From NCBI RefSeq assembly GCF_014645835.1, contig NZ_BMMM01000018.1, positions 95,710-159,709 of the forward strand: a DNA stretch of 64,000 bases, written 5' to 3'. The translations under genes were made by a program, and so were the position numbers. Of the stretch, positions 16,171 through 24,310 are shown one piece after another (the first letter of the stretch is position 1; each line of letters begins with the position of its first letter). Source of the DNA: Streptomyces albiflavescens. Its GTDB lineage: Bacteria; Actinomycetota; Actinomycetes; Streptomycetales; Streptomycetaceae. Under the pieces are notes generated by a model. The model was not told where the DNA came from and ran no database searches. It saw nothing but the letters and a program-made list of their open reading frames with translations.

Positions 16171-16283
16171 GCTTCCAATTCTACTGGCCGCTGGATCAAA
16201 CTTGCTCCTGTCGACGGCGCGTCCGCCCGTCTGTGGGGGGAATGGGCGGGCCGCCGCCGGTCTGTCACGATGGCAGCCGACGC

Positions 16284-18119
16284 ATGACGAGCAACGCGGG
16301 AAAACGGGGCGACGTGTTAGATCTGGGCGGAAGCGGAGCCGAGCCTCTGGAGGCCGAGGATCCGCGGCGGATCGGTGCGATCCCGCTGGTGGGCCGGCTC
16401 GGGTCCGGCGGCATGGGGCGGGTGTACCTCGGCGTGCACGAGGGGCGGTACGCAGCCGTCAAGCAGGTACTGCCCTCCGTCGTCGCCGAGGACAAGGACT
16501 TCCTGCGGCGCTTCGGACATGAGCTGGACAACCTCTCGCGGCTGCCCGAGGAGGCCACCGCGCCGCTGCTCGCCAGTGACCGCGAGGCACGGCCACCGTG
16601 GTTCGCCACCGCGTACGTTCCCGGGCTCACCCTGAGAGAGGCCGTCGAACTGCACGGGCATCCGCTGCCCGCCGACGCGCTGTGGCTGCTGCTGCGGGAG
16701 GCGGCCTCGGGGCTGGCCGCGGTGCACGCGCTGGACATGGTGCACCGGGACCTCAAGCCGTCCAACGTCATGCTGACCCTCGACGGGCTCACCCTGATCG
16801 ACTTCGGTGTCGCCCGTGCCGCGGAACAGAGCCAGCTGACCAGGACCGGCATCGTCGTGGGCACGCCCGCCTACATGTCGCCCGAACAGGCCTCGGGAAC
16901 ACGGCGGTTGAGCGGCGCCGTCGACATGTTCGCGCTGGGGTCGATGGCCGCGTACGCGGTGTGTGGCCGACCGCCCTTCGGTGACGACTCCGGGCACGCC
17001 GTGCTGTACCGCATCGTCCACGAGGAGCCCGACCTGGCTCCGCTGCGCGCGCTGGATCCTGAACTTGCCGAGGTCGTCGCGGCCTGCCTCGACAAGGATC
17101 CCGAGGGCCGCCCCACCGCTGCCGAGCTCGCCGAACTCGCCGCGCGGCACGGTCCGTTCGCCGATCCGCCGTGGCCGGGGACCATCACCGAGCCGCTGTC
17201 CGAGCGGGCCGCCTTCGCCGCGACGGTCCCGGAGGTGGACGAGCTGCCCGCCCCCGTCCCGACCCTGCCCTCCGCCGAGCCGGAGCCGAAGGGGGAGGAG
17301 AAGGCGGGATCGGAGCCGGGTCCGGACCCGAAGCGGCGCGAACGCCGCCGGACCCGCGTCCTGTTCGCCGTCGTTCCCGTCGTGGTCGTGGCGACCGGCA
17401 CGACCCTCGCGATCCGGCTGCTGCCGTTCACGTCCTCGCCGGACGACGAGGCACGGTCCACCCCCTCCGCCTCGGTCTCGGCGTCGCTCGACCCCACGCA
17501 GTCCTCCTCGGGCGCGAGCCCCTCGGGCACGGCGAAGTCGCCGTCCTCGTCGGCGGATCAGGGCAAGGGCAAGGGCACGGGCAAGGGGACAGGCGGAACG
17601 CAGGCGGACGCCGGGGGCACGAGCACGGGCGCGGGCTCGCAGGACGGCTCCGGCGGCTCCGATACCTCGGACAGCTCGGACAGCTCGGACAGCTCGGACG
17701 GAAGCAGTAGCAACTCGGGCAGCTCAAGTGGTTCCGGCGGCACCTCGACGCAAGCCCCCGCGGGCGGCTACTACCAGCTCACGAACGCCGCCGACGGCCA
17801 GTGCCTGGTGATGAGTGCCTACAGTGGCCCGGTCCTCGGGGAGTGTTCGGACAGCCCGGCGGCCTCATGGGCTTACAAGAGCGTGTCGGGCGGCTCATTC
17901 CACGTGGTCAACGAGCACACCGGTACGTGTCTGAGCGTGAGCGCCTACAACATCGTGTCGGCCGATTGCGACCAGAGCACCCAGCTGTCCTGGCGCACGG
18001 GCTCCGGCGGCACCCTGCAGAACATGTCCAACAGCCGGTGCCTCGACGAGTCCGCAGGCTGGCCGGTCACCTCGACCTGCGTGTCCGGGACGGCATCGCA
18101 GCGCTGGACGAGGAAGTAG
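16284..18119 (+). CDS. Receptor Ser/Thr protein kinase with extracellular ricin-type lectin domain
   Basis: 611 aa. Cytosolic kinase domain: Gly-rich loop LGSGGMGRVY near residue 40, Lys in YAAVKQV near 59, catalytic HRDLKPSN near 154 and DFG near 173, then the activation segment with GTPAYMSPEQ. A membrane helix follows at about 360-380 (VLFAVVPVVVVATGTTLAI), then a Ser/Gly/Thr-rich stalk with SSDSSDSSDG repeats. Residues about 492-611 form a beta-trefoil-like domain (YQLTNAADGQCLVMSAYSG, HTGTCLSVSAY, SNSRCLDESAG, ending SQRWTRK) of ricin B type, suggesting that it binds carbohydrate outside the cell. The ATG start is probable; the ribosome site is weak. Confidence 0.88.
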   Translation: MTSNAGKRGDVLDLGGSGAEPLEAEDPRRIGAIPLVGRLGSGGMGRVYLGVHEGRYAAVKQVLPSVVAEDKDFLRRFGHELDNLSRLPEEATAPLLASDREARPPWFATAYVPGLTLREAVELHGHPLPADALWLLLREAASGLAAVHALDMVHRDLKPSNVMLTLDGLTLIDFGVARAAEQSQLTRTGIVVGTPAYMSPEQASGTRRLSGAVDMFALGSMAAYAVCGRPPFGDDSGHAVLYRIVHEEPDLAPLRALDPELAEVVAACLDKDPEGRPTAAELAELAARHGPFADPPWPGTITEPLSERAAFAATVPEVDELPAPVPTLPSAEPEPKGEEKAGSEPGPDPKRRERRRTRVLFAVVPVVVVATGTTLAIRLLPFTSSPDDEARSTPSASVSASLDPTQSSSGASPSGTAKSPSSSADQGKGKGTGKGTGGTQADAGGTSTGAGSQDGSGGSDTSDSSDSSDSSDGSSSNSGSSSGSGGTSTQAPAGGYYQLTNAADGQCLVMSAYSGPVLGECSDSPAASWAYKSVSGGSFHVVNEHTGTCLSVSAYNIVSADCDQSTQLSWRTGSGGTLQNMSNSRCLDESAGWPVTSTCVSGTASQRWTRK

Positions 18120-18274
18120 ACCCGGGGCCCTCATGCCCAAGCGGCTCAACGGGCTGCGCCGGCCACGAGCGACCTGTAGGGACCAGGCGTCATCGGCCCC
18201 GCCGATGACCCCATCGGCAGGACGCCCCACTGGCGCGTGGACCGCCCGCACCGCCCGCTCGTAGCTTCGTCGGC

Positions 18275-19222
18275 ATGACCTCAGAGAACAAGGGCACGGC
18301 CCAGCTGACGACCGCGATGGTGCTCTCCGGCACCCTCGGAGTCTTCGTCGTCGAGTCGGGCGCCTCGCCCTTCAACGTCGTCTTCTTCCGTGTCCTGTTC
18401 GGCGCCCTGGCGCTGGGCTCGTACGTCGTCGCCCGCGGCTGGCTGCGCGGTCACGGCTTCACCCCGCGCACCCTGGGCCTGGCCGTCCTCGGCGGCGTGT
18501 TCATCGTCTTCAACTGGGTCTTCCTCTTCCAGGCCTACGAGAACACGTCGATCTCCGTCGCGACGGTCGTCTACCACACCCAGCCGTTCTACGTGGTCCT
18601 GCTGGGCGCCCTGCTCTTCCGCGAGCGGCTCAGCGCGGCGAAGGTCGGCTGGGTCGTGGTCGCCTTCGCGGGCCTGATCCTTGTCTCGGGCGTCACCCCG
18701 GGCGATTTCACGAGCGGCGGCTCGTACCTCACCGGCGTCGGCCAGGCCCTCCTCGCCGCGCTCCTCTACGGCCTGTCCACCCTGGTCACCAAGCGCATCA
18801 CCGGCGTGCGCCCGCACCTCATCGCCCTCGTCCAAGTCCTCGTCGGCATCCCGCTGTTGCTCCCCTTCGCCGACTTCGGCGCGATGAGCGGCACGGGCGC
18901 CGACTGGGGCTGGCTGGCCGGCCTCGGCGTCATCCACACGGGCCTGATGTACGTCCTGATGTACGCCGCGTACGCCAAGCTCCCGACCTCGAAGATCGCC
19001 GTCCTCGCCTTCACCTACCCGGCCGTCGCGATGGTCATGGACTGGGCGGTGTACGGGCACCACATCGGGCTGGTCCAGGCGCTCGGCGTCCCGCTGATCG
19101 TGACGGCAAGCCTGAAGGTCACCCTTGCTCGGAAACCAGCTTCCGCGCCTGCTCCACGAACAGCCGCACATGCCCCGGAAGCCGCTTCCCGGCCCGCCAC
19201 GCCAGCTGCGTCCGAAGCGTGA
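18275..19222 (+). CDS. EamA/DMT-superfamily transporter
   Basis: 315 aa with ten hydrophobic segments arranged as two EamA repeats, for example LSGTLGVFVVESGASPFNVV, GVFIVFNWVFLFQAYENTS and LLGALLFRERLSAAKVGWVV in the first half and GVIHTGLMYVLMYAAY with AVAMVMDWAVYGH in the second. The family exports metabolites such as amino acids. The C-terminal tail, rich in Ala and Pro, overlaps the end of the convergent LysR gene by 104 bases; the tail after the last helix is probably dispensable. Confidence 0.88.
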   Translation: MTSENKGTAQLTTAMVLSGTLGVFVVESGASPFNVVFFRVLFGALALGSYVVARGWLRGHGFTPRTLGLAVLGGVFIVFNWVFLFQAYENTSISVATVVYHTQPFYVVLLGALLFRERLSAAKVGWVVVAFAGLILVSGVTPGDFTSGGSYLTGVGQALLAALLYGLSTLVTKRITGVRPHLIALVQVLVGIPLLLPFADFGAMSGTGADWGWLAGLGVIHTGLMYVLMYAAYAKLPTSKIAVLAFTYPAVAMVMDWAVYGHHIGLVQALGVPLIVTASLKVTLARKPASAPAPRTAAHAPEAASRPATPAASEA

Positions 19223-20006
19223 ACGGCGGCTCCCACCGCAGTCGTACGAGAGAGCCCTCCGCGAGTTCGGCGGCGACCGTCACCTCGGGCAGCAGCGAGA
19301 TCCCGAGGCCGGCCGCCGCCGCGCGTTTGGTGGCCTCGATGGTGCCGAACTCCATGAAGGAAACCGGGTCCGCGGCAAGGGAGTTGAGCTCCCGCTCGAA
19401 CAAGTCCCGGTAGGCGCAGCCGGGTTCGGTCGCCAGCAGCGGCTGTCGTACGAGATCGGCCGTCCCGACCGGGTTCCCGGCCAGCGGGTGCCCGGGCGCC
19501 GCCACCAGCGCCAGCGGCTCCACCGCCAGCACCTCGGACTCCAGCCCGACGTGCTCGGTCTCCTCCTCCATCAGGAAGCCGACGTCGTACGTGCCCTGGC
19601 GCAGCGCCTGCCGGGTCTCGTCGCCGAGGGTCGTGCGCAGCGAGAGGCGTACCCCCGGGTAGCGGTGGTGGAAGAACTCGAGGAGCGGCGGCAGACGGTA
19701 GGACGTCAGCGACTCCATCGTGCCGACGGCCAGCGTGCCGGCCGGCTCCTGCGCGCCGACGACCGCCGCCCGCGCCTCCTCGCTCAGCTCGATGATCTGC
19801 CGGGCGTAGGGGAGGAGCCGTTCACCCGCCTCCGTCAGCCGGATGCGGCTGCCGAGCCGGTCGAAGAGCTCCGTGCCGAGCGAGGACTCCAGGGCGCGGA
19901 TCTGGCTGGTCACGCTGGACTGCGCGTACTTGAGCTCGGCCGCGGCCTGCGTGAAGCTCAGCACGGTCGCGACCTTCTCGAAGGTGACCAGCAGCCGCAG
20001 TTCCAT
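19119..20006 (-). CDS. LysR-family transcriptional regulator
   Basis: 295 aa. The N-terminal HTH is typical: LLVTFEKVATVLSFTQAAAE, then YAQSSVTSQIRALESSLGT. It continues with the LysR substrate-binding fold (GTLAVGTMESLTSYRLPPLL). It faces the EamA transporter and may control it, although a convergent arrangement is unusual for LysR-target pairs. It follows the PLDc_N gene on the same strand by 54 bases. Confidence 0.9.
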   Translation of the reverse strand: MELRLLVTFEKVATVLSFTQAAAELKYAQSSVTSQIRALESSLGTELFDRLGSRIRLTEAGERLLPYARQIIELSEEARAAVVGAQEPAGTLAVGTMESLTSYRLPPLLEFFHHRYPGVRLSLRTTLGDETRQALRQGTYDVGFLMEEETEHVGLESEVLAVEPLALVAAPGHPLAGNPVGTADLVRQPLLATEPGCAYRDLFERELNSLAADPVSFMEFGTIEATKRAAAAGLGISLLPEVTVAAELAEGSLVRLRWEPPFTLRTQLAWRAGKRLPGHVRLFVEQARKLVSEQG

Positions 20007-20060
20007 CAGCGCACGCCACCCATCAGCGACTCCATCGGCGTACGTCCATCAGCAGCTCCA

Positions 20061-20453
20061 TCAGCCCTCGGACTCCTCGCCCCGCTCCCGGCGCCGCAGC
20101 TCCTCCTCGCGGCGGCGCAGGTCGGCCTCCCAGTCCTTCAGAAGGGCCTCGTCCTTGCGGTTCTCGGCCTTGAGGGATGTGAGGAACTCGGGGTTGTCGT
20201 CGGGTGCGACGTACTGCGTGCGGTGGTTGCGGTGCCACTCGGAGGGAGTGGAGCCGCCCACCGGGGCTCGCCGGTTGCGGCCCGCGACCAGCCAGGCGAT
20301 CGGGCCGACCAGCACCTCGCCGAAGAGCAGGATGATGATGACCCAGACCACCTTGGGCAGGCCCCGGACCTCTTCCTCCGGCGTGTTCAGGCAGTCGATG
20401 AAGGCGTAGATCCACAGCGCCAGGACCAGCAGAAAGGGCAGATACCTGAGCAT
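20061..20453 (-). CDS. PLDc_N-domain membrane protein
   Basis: 130 aa. Two membrane helices (RYLPFLLVLALWIYAFIDCL and VVWVIIILLFGEVLVGPIAWL) with a charged loop between, matching the cardiolipin-synthase N-terminal region found alone in many actinobacteria. The C-terminus is a highly charged coiled-coil-like helix (ENRKDEALLKDWEADLRRRE). No phospholipase catalytic motif is present. The ATG at 20453 is chosen since the longer reading frame lacks a membrane-protein N-terminus. Confidence 0.78.
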   Translation of the reverse strand: MLRYLPFLLVLALWIYAFIDCLNTPEEEVRGLPKVVWVIIILLFGEVLVGPIAWLVAGRNRRAPVGGSTPSEWHRNHRTQYVAPDDNPEFLTSLKAENRKDEALLKDWEADLRRREEELRRRERGEESEG

Positions 20454-20541
20454 GGCCGAACATTCCCCCAGTGAGCTACGGCGGGGCGGCACAGGGCCCC
20501 GGTGACGGGCACAGGGTAGCCGGTGGCAGATACTTGGACAC

Positions 20542-21993
20542 ATGGCTTACGACGATCTTCGCTCGCTGCTCCGGGCACTGGAGCGCGAGGGCGACCTCAA
20601 GCGCATCAAGGCCGAGGTGGACCCGTATCTGGAGGTCGGGGAGATCGTCGACCGGGTGCAGAAGGCCGGTGGGCCCGCGCTGCTCTTCGAGAACGTGCGC
20701 GGCTCCGCGATGCCACTGGCCATGAACGTCTTCGGAACCGACCGGCGGCTGCTGAAGGCCCTCGGGCTGAAGTCGTACGGCGAGATCTCCGAGAAGATCG
20801 GCGGGCTGCTCAAGCCCGAGCTGCCGCACGGGTTCGTCGGGGTGCGCGAGGCCTTCGGGAAGCTCGGCGCGATGACCCACGTACCGCCGAAGAAGGTGAA
20901 GGAGGCGCCGGTCCAGGAGGTGGTGCTGCGCGGCGACGACGTCGACCTCGACACCCTCCCCGCGCTCTTCACCTGGCCGCAGGACGGCGGCTCCTTCTTC
21001 AACCTCGGGCTCACCCACACCAAGGACCCGGAGAGCGGCATCCGCAATCTCGGGCTCTACCGCCTCCAGCGCCACGACCAGCGCACCATCGGCATGCACT
21101 GGCAGATCCACAAGGACAGCCGGAACCACTACCAGGTGGCGGCGAGGCGGGGAGAGCGACTGCCCGTCGCGATCGCCTTCGGCTGCCCCCCTGCCGTGAC
21201 GTACGCCTCGACCGCCCCGCTGCCCGGCGACATCGACGAGTACCTCTTCGCCGGGTTCATCCAGGGCAAGCGGATCGAGATGGTGGACTGCAAGACGGTG
21301 CCGCTCCAGGTCCCGGCGCAGGCCGAGGTCGTGCTGGAGGGGTGGCTGGAGCCGGGCGAGATGCTGCCCGAGGGGCCGTTCGGCGACCACACCGGGTTCT
21401 ACACGCCGCAGGAGCCGTTCCCGGCCCTCAAGATCGACTGCGTCACCATGCGGAAGCGGCCCTTGCTCCAGTCGATCGTCGTGGGCCGGCCCCCGACGGA
21501 GGACGGACCTCTCGGTCGGGCGACGGAGCGGTTCTTCCTCCCCCTCCTCAAGATCATCGTGCCGGACATCGTGGACTACCACCTCCCCGAGGCGGGCGGT
21601 TTCCACAACTGCGCGATCGTCGCGATCGACAAGAAATACCCCAAGCACGCTCAAAAGGTGATGCATGCCATCTGGGGCGCCCACATGATGTCCCTGACGA
21701 AACTCATCGTGGTCGTCGACTCGGACTGCGATGTGCACGATCTGCACGAGGTCGCGTGGCGCGCACTGGGGAACACCGACTACGGCCGTGACCTCACGGT
21801 CGTCGAAGGGCCGGTCGACCACCTCGACCACGCCTCCTACCAGCAGTTCTGGGGCGGCAAGGCAGGCATCGACGCAACGAAGAAGTGGCCCGAGGAGGGC
21901 TACACCCGGGACGGCGGCTGGCCCGAGATGGTGCTGTCCGACCCGGAGACGGCGGCGAAGGTCGACCGCCGTTGGAAGGAGTACGGCCTGTGA
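20542..21993 (+). CDS. mqnL: UbiD-family menaquinone biosynthesis decarboxylase (MqnL)
   Basis: 483 aa, normal for UbiD enzymes. Recognisable UbiD features include FENVRGSAMPLAMNVFG near residues 50-66, the central GLYRLQRHD and the conserved acidic segment LPEGPFGDHTGFYTP near 275-290, where the catalytic Glu lies. In the futalosine menaquinone route this family decarboxylates a dihydroxynaphthoate-type intermediate using prenylated FMN from UbiX. The UbiA and UbiX partners follow directly, and aminofutalosine synthase lies in the same cluster. The stop overlaps the GTG of the next gene (GTGA). Confidence 0.93.
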   Translation: MAYDDLRSLLRALEREGDLKRIKAEVDPYLEVGEIVDRVQKAGGPALLFENVRGSAMPLAMNVFGTDRRLLKALGLKSYGEISEKIGGLLKPELPHGFVGVREAFGKLGAMTHVPPKKVKEAPVQEVVLRGDDVDLDTLPALFTWPQDGGSFFNLGLTHTKDPESGIRNLGLYRLQRHDQRTIGMHWQIHKDSRNHYQVAARRGERLPVAIAFGCPPAVTYASTAPLPGDIDEYLFAGFIQGKRIEMVDCKTVPLQVPAQAEVVLEGWLEPGEMLPEGPFGDHTGFYTPQEPFPALKIDCVTMRKRPLLQSIVVGRPPTEDGPLGRATERFFLPLLKIIVPDIVDYHLPEAGGFHNCAIVAIDKKYPKHAQKVMHAIWGAHMMSLTKLIVVVDSDCDVHDLHEVAWRALGNTDYGRDLTVVEGPVDHLDHASYQQFWGGKAGIDATKKWPEEGYTRDGGWPEMVLSDPETAAKVDRRWKEYGL

Positions 21994-22892
21994 GTTCAGC
22001 TTCCGCGGCGCTCCCTCAACCGGGCCGCACCAAGGCGTTCCTGCGCCTCGTCATGATCGAGCACTCGGTGTTCGCGCTGCCGTTCGCGTACATCGCCGCG
22101 CTCACCGCGATGTTCCAGTCGGACAAGAACATCCACTGGGGCCGGCTGCTGCTCGTCACCATCGCGATGGTCGGGCTGCGCACGTTCGCGATGGCGGCGA
22201 ACCGGATCATCGACCGCGAGATCGACGCCCGCAACCCCCGCACGGCCCATCGCGAACTGGTCACCGGCGCGATGTCGGTGAAGCACGCGTGGACGGGCGC
22301 ACTGGTCGCCCTGGTCTTCTTCCTCGGCGCGGCCGCGCTGCTGAACCCCCTGTGTCTCGCGCTGGCCCCCATCGCGGTCATCCCGATGGTCGTCTACCCG
22401 TACGGCAAGCGGTTCACGAACTTCCCGCAGGCCATCCTCGGTCTCGCCCAGGCGATGGGCCCGGTCGGCGGCTGGCTGGCGATCTCCGGCGAATGGTCCT
22501 GGGACGCCGTCGTCCTCGGCCTCGCGGTGGGCGTCTGGATCGGTGGCTTCGACCTGATCTACGCCTGCCAGGACGTCGAGACGGACCGCGAGATCGGCGT
22601 GCTGTCGGTGCCGGCGCGCTTCGGCATCCCGGCCGCGATCTGGGGCGCCCGCGGCTGTCACGCCGTCACCACGGCCCTCTTCGTCTGGTACGCGGTGACC
22701 ACCGGCGCCGGTGCCTTCTTCTGGCTCGGCCTGGTGATCGTCGCGGGTGCCTTCCTCTACGAACACTCCATCGTCAAACCGCACGACCTGTCCCGCCTGA
22801 ACCGCGCGTTCTTCAGCGTCAACGGTTTCATCGGCATCGCCCTGTTCGTCTGCGCCCTGCTCGATCTGCTGGTGCGCGGGCTCACGGTCTGA
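21990..22892 (+). CDS. mqnP: UbiA-family prenyltransferase (MqnP) for menaquinone
   Basis: 300 aa from the GTG at 21990, which overlaps the mqnL stop. Both Asp-rich metal and diphosphate motifs of UbiA enzymes are visible: NRIIDREIDARNP near residues 70-82 and DLIYACQDVETDREIG near 190-205. About eight hydrophobic helices are present. It attaches the polyprenyl tail in menaquinone synthesis. Placement between UbiD and UbiX genes supports this over other UbiA roles. Confidence 0.93.
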   Translation: MSSASAALPQPGRTKAFLRLVMIEHSVFALPFAYIAALTAMFQSDKNIHWGRLLLVTIAMVGLRTFAMAANRIIDREIDARNPRTAHRELVTGAMSVKHAWTGALVALVFFLGAAALLNPLCLALAPIAVIPMVVYPYGKRFTNFPQAILGLAQAMGPVGGWLAISGEWSWDAVVLGLAVGVWIGGFDLIYACQDVETDREIGVLSVPARFGIPAAIWGARGCHAVTTALFVWYAVTTGAGAFFWLGLVIVAGAFLYEHSIVKPHDLSRLNRAFFSVNGFIGIALFVCALLDLLVRGLTV

Positions 22893-22923
22893 ATCTCGGC
22901 GGTGGCCGGATAGGCTCGACATC

Positions 22924-23613
22924 ATGAAGCCAGGAGAGACGCAGCGCCGGCCTTGGATCGTGGGGGTGTCGGGTGCCTCCGGTACGCCGTACGCCGCCGC
23001 TGTGCTGCGTGCGCTTCTTCAGGCGGGGGAGAGCGTCGACCTGGTGGTCTCGCGCGCTTCCCGGCTCACCCTGCTCGACGAGACCGGCCTGCCCTTCCGC
23101 GATGCCCACTGGCGCGACGACCTGCGGGAGTGGCTGGCCCGCGGCGCCGACGGCAAGCCCGGCACCTTCGACGCCTTCGAGGGACGTATGGACGCCGTAC
23201 GGCACTGGAGCGCGGGCGACTTGGCGGCGGGACCGTCCTCGGGCTCGTACCCCGCGAAGGGCATGCTCATCGTGCCCGCCTCGACGGCCTGTGTGGCCGG
23301 GGTCGCCCTCGGACTCTCGAAGGACCTGCTGCAGCGCGCCGCGAGCGTCACGCTCAAGGAGGGGCGCAAGCTCGTCGTCGCAGTCCGCGAGACCCCGCTG
23401 AACGGGCAGACGCTGCGGCACCTGGTCTCCCTGGACGACGCGGGCGCGATCGTGCTGCCCGCCTCGCCGGCGTTCTACGCGGGAGCCACGCACATCCAGG
23501 ACCTGGTGGACTTCGTCGCCGGGCGGGTCCTCGACGCGGCTGGTGTCGAGCACGGCCTGTACCGCCGGTGGGAGGGCGAGCTGGGCGGCGGTTCGCGCGG
23601 CAGCACCACCTGA
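22924..23613 (+). CDS. mqnM: UbiX-type flavin prenyltransferase (MqnM)
   Basis: 229 aa. The flavodoxin-like start IVGVSGASGTPYAAAVLRAL and the later KGMLIVPASTACVAGVALG and VVAVRETPLNGQTLRHL are diagnostic for UbiX, including the conserved VRETPL region. It makes prenylated FMN, the cofactor required by the UbiD enzyme encoded just upstream. The start is 31 bases after the mqnP stop. The 3' flank to the AsnC gene carries short direct repeats. Confidence 0.93.
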   Translation: MKPGETQRRPWIVGVSGASGTPYAAAVLRALLQAGESVDLVVSRASRLTLLDETGLPFRDAHWRDDLREWLARGADGKPGTFDAFEGRMDAVRHWSAGDLAAGPSSGSYPAKGMLIVPASTACVAGVALGLSKDLLQRAASVTLKEGRKLVVAVRETPLNGQTLRHLVSLDDAGAIVLPASPAFYAGATHIQDLVDFVAGRVLDAAGVEHGLYRRWEGELGGGSRGSTT

Positions 23614-23661
23614 GCACCGAGCAGTACCCGGTCACTGAGCAGTACCCAGTCACTCAGCACT

Positions 23662-23696
23662 TTCAGGCACTTCAGGAACTCTTCAGACCTTTTCAG
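23662..23696 (+). promoter_or_regulatory. Helically phased TTCAG repeats upstream of the AsnC gene
   Basis: TTCAG begins at 23662, 23671, 23682 and 23692, spacings of 9, 11 and 10 bases, close to one DNA turn each. They end 18 bases before the AsnC start. A tandem copy of GAGCAGTACCC-GTCACT lies just before (about 23619-23655). Lrp/AsnC octamers wrap DNA through phased sites, so autoregulation is likely. Confidence 0.45.
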
Positions 23697-23713
23697 TGGA
23701 AGGCTTCGATCGC

Positions 23714-24169
23714 ATGGACGCGGTGGACAGGCAGCTCATCCAGGCCCTGAGGGAGAACGGCCGGGCCTCCTACGCGGAGCTGGGGCGCCTCGTCGGTCTG
23801 TCGGGACCCAGCGTCACCGACCGCATCAACCGGCTGGAGGCCGCGGGCGTCATCACCGGCTACCGCGCGACGGTCGACTCGGCCTCGCTCGGCCTCGGCG
23901 TCACCGCCCTGATCGGCATCTCGCTCTCCGACGCCGCCGACCACGAGGACGTGGCGCACCGGCTGCGGGACCTCAGCGAGATCGAGGACTGCTGGTTCAT
24001 CGCGGGCGACGACTCGTTCATGCTCAAGGTGCGGGTGGGCGACGTGGACGGCCTGGAGAAGACCATCCGACGCCTCTCCGGGACCAAGGGTGTCTCCCGG
24101 ACCCGTACGACGATCGTGCTCTCCACGAAGTGGGAGAACCGGGTGGGTGAGCTGCCCGAGGAAGGCTAG
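23714..24169 (+). CDS. Lrp/AsnC-family transcriptional regulator
   Basis: 151 aa from the ATG at 23714; a GTG at 23696 would add 6 residues. N-terminal HTH: DRQLIQALRENGRASYAELG, then LSGPSVTDRINRLEAAGVI. The C-terminal RAM ligand-binding domain follows (ISLSDAADHEDV, DCWFIAGDDSFMLKVRVGD). Located inside the menaquinone cluster between mqnM and mqnE, it may couple the pathway to an amino-acid or other small-molecule signal (inference). The stop lies at the left edge of a long hairpin. Confidence 0.9.
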   Translation: MDAVDRQLIQALRENGRASYAELGRLVGLSGPSVTDRINRLEAAGVITGYRATVDSASLGLGVTALIGISLSDAADHEDVAHRLRDLSEIEDCWFIAGDDSFMLKVRVGDVDGLEKTIRRLSGTKGVSRTRTTIVLSTKWENRVGELPEEG

Positions 24170-24223
24170 GGGCTGTCGTCACATTCCCGTCGCGGGGCAG
24201 ACGGGAATGTGACGACAGGCCCC
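24169..24223. terminator. Long inverted repeat between AsnC gene and mqnE
   Basis: A 23-base left arm beginning GGGGCTGTCGTCACATTC pairs with a right arm ending GAATGTGACGACAGGCCCC with one bulged base, around a loop of about 8 bases. It starts at the AsnC stop codon. It can act as a bidirectional terminator; the length and near-perfect pairing also fit a small mobile hairpin repeat. Confidence 0.7.
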
Positions 24224-24310
24224 AGGGCACGAAGTGCCTGATGGGGGCCCCTCCCGCCCGAAGGGTGGGGAGTACGGTTGGGATCGTTCGTCACGAGGAG
24301 AGGTAAAGGC

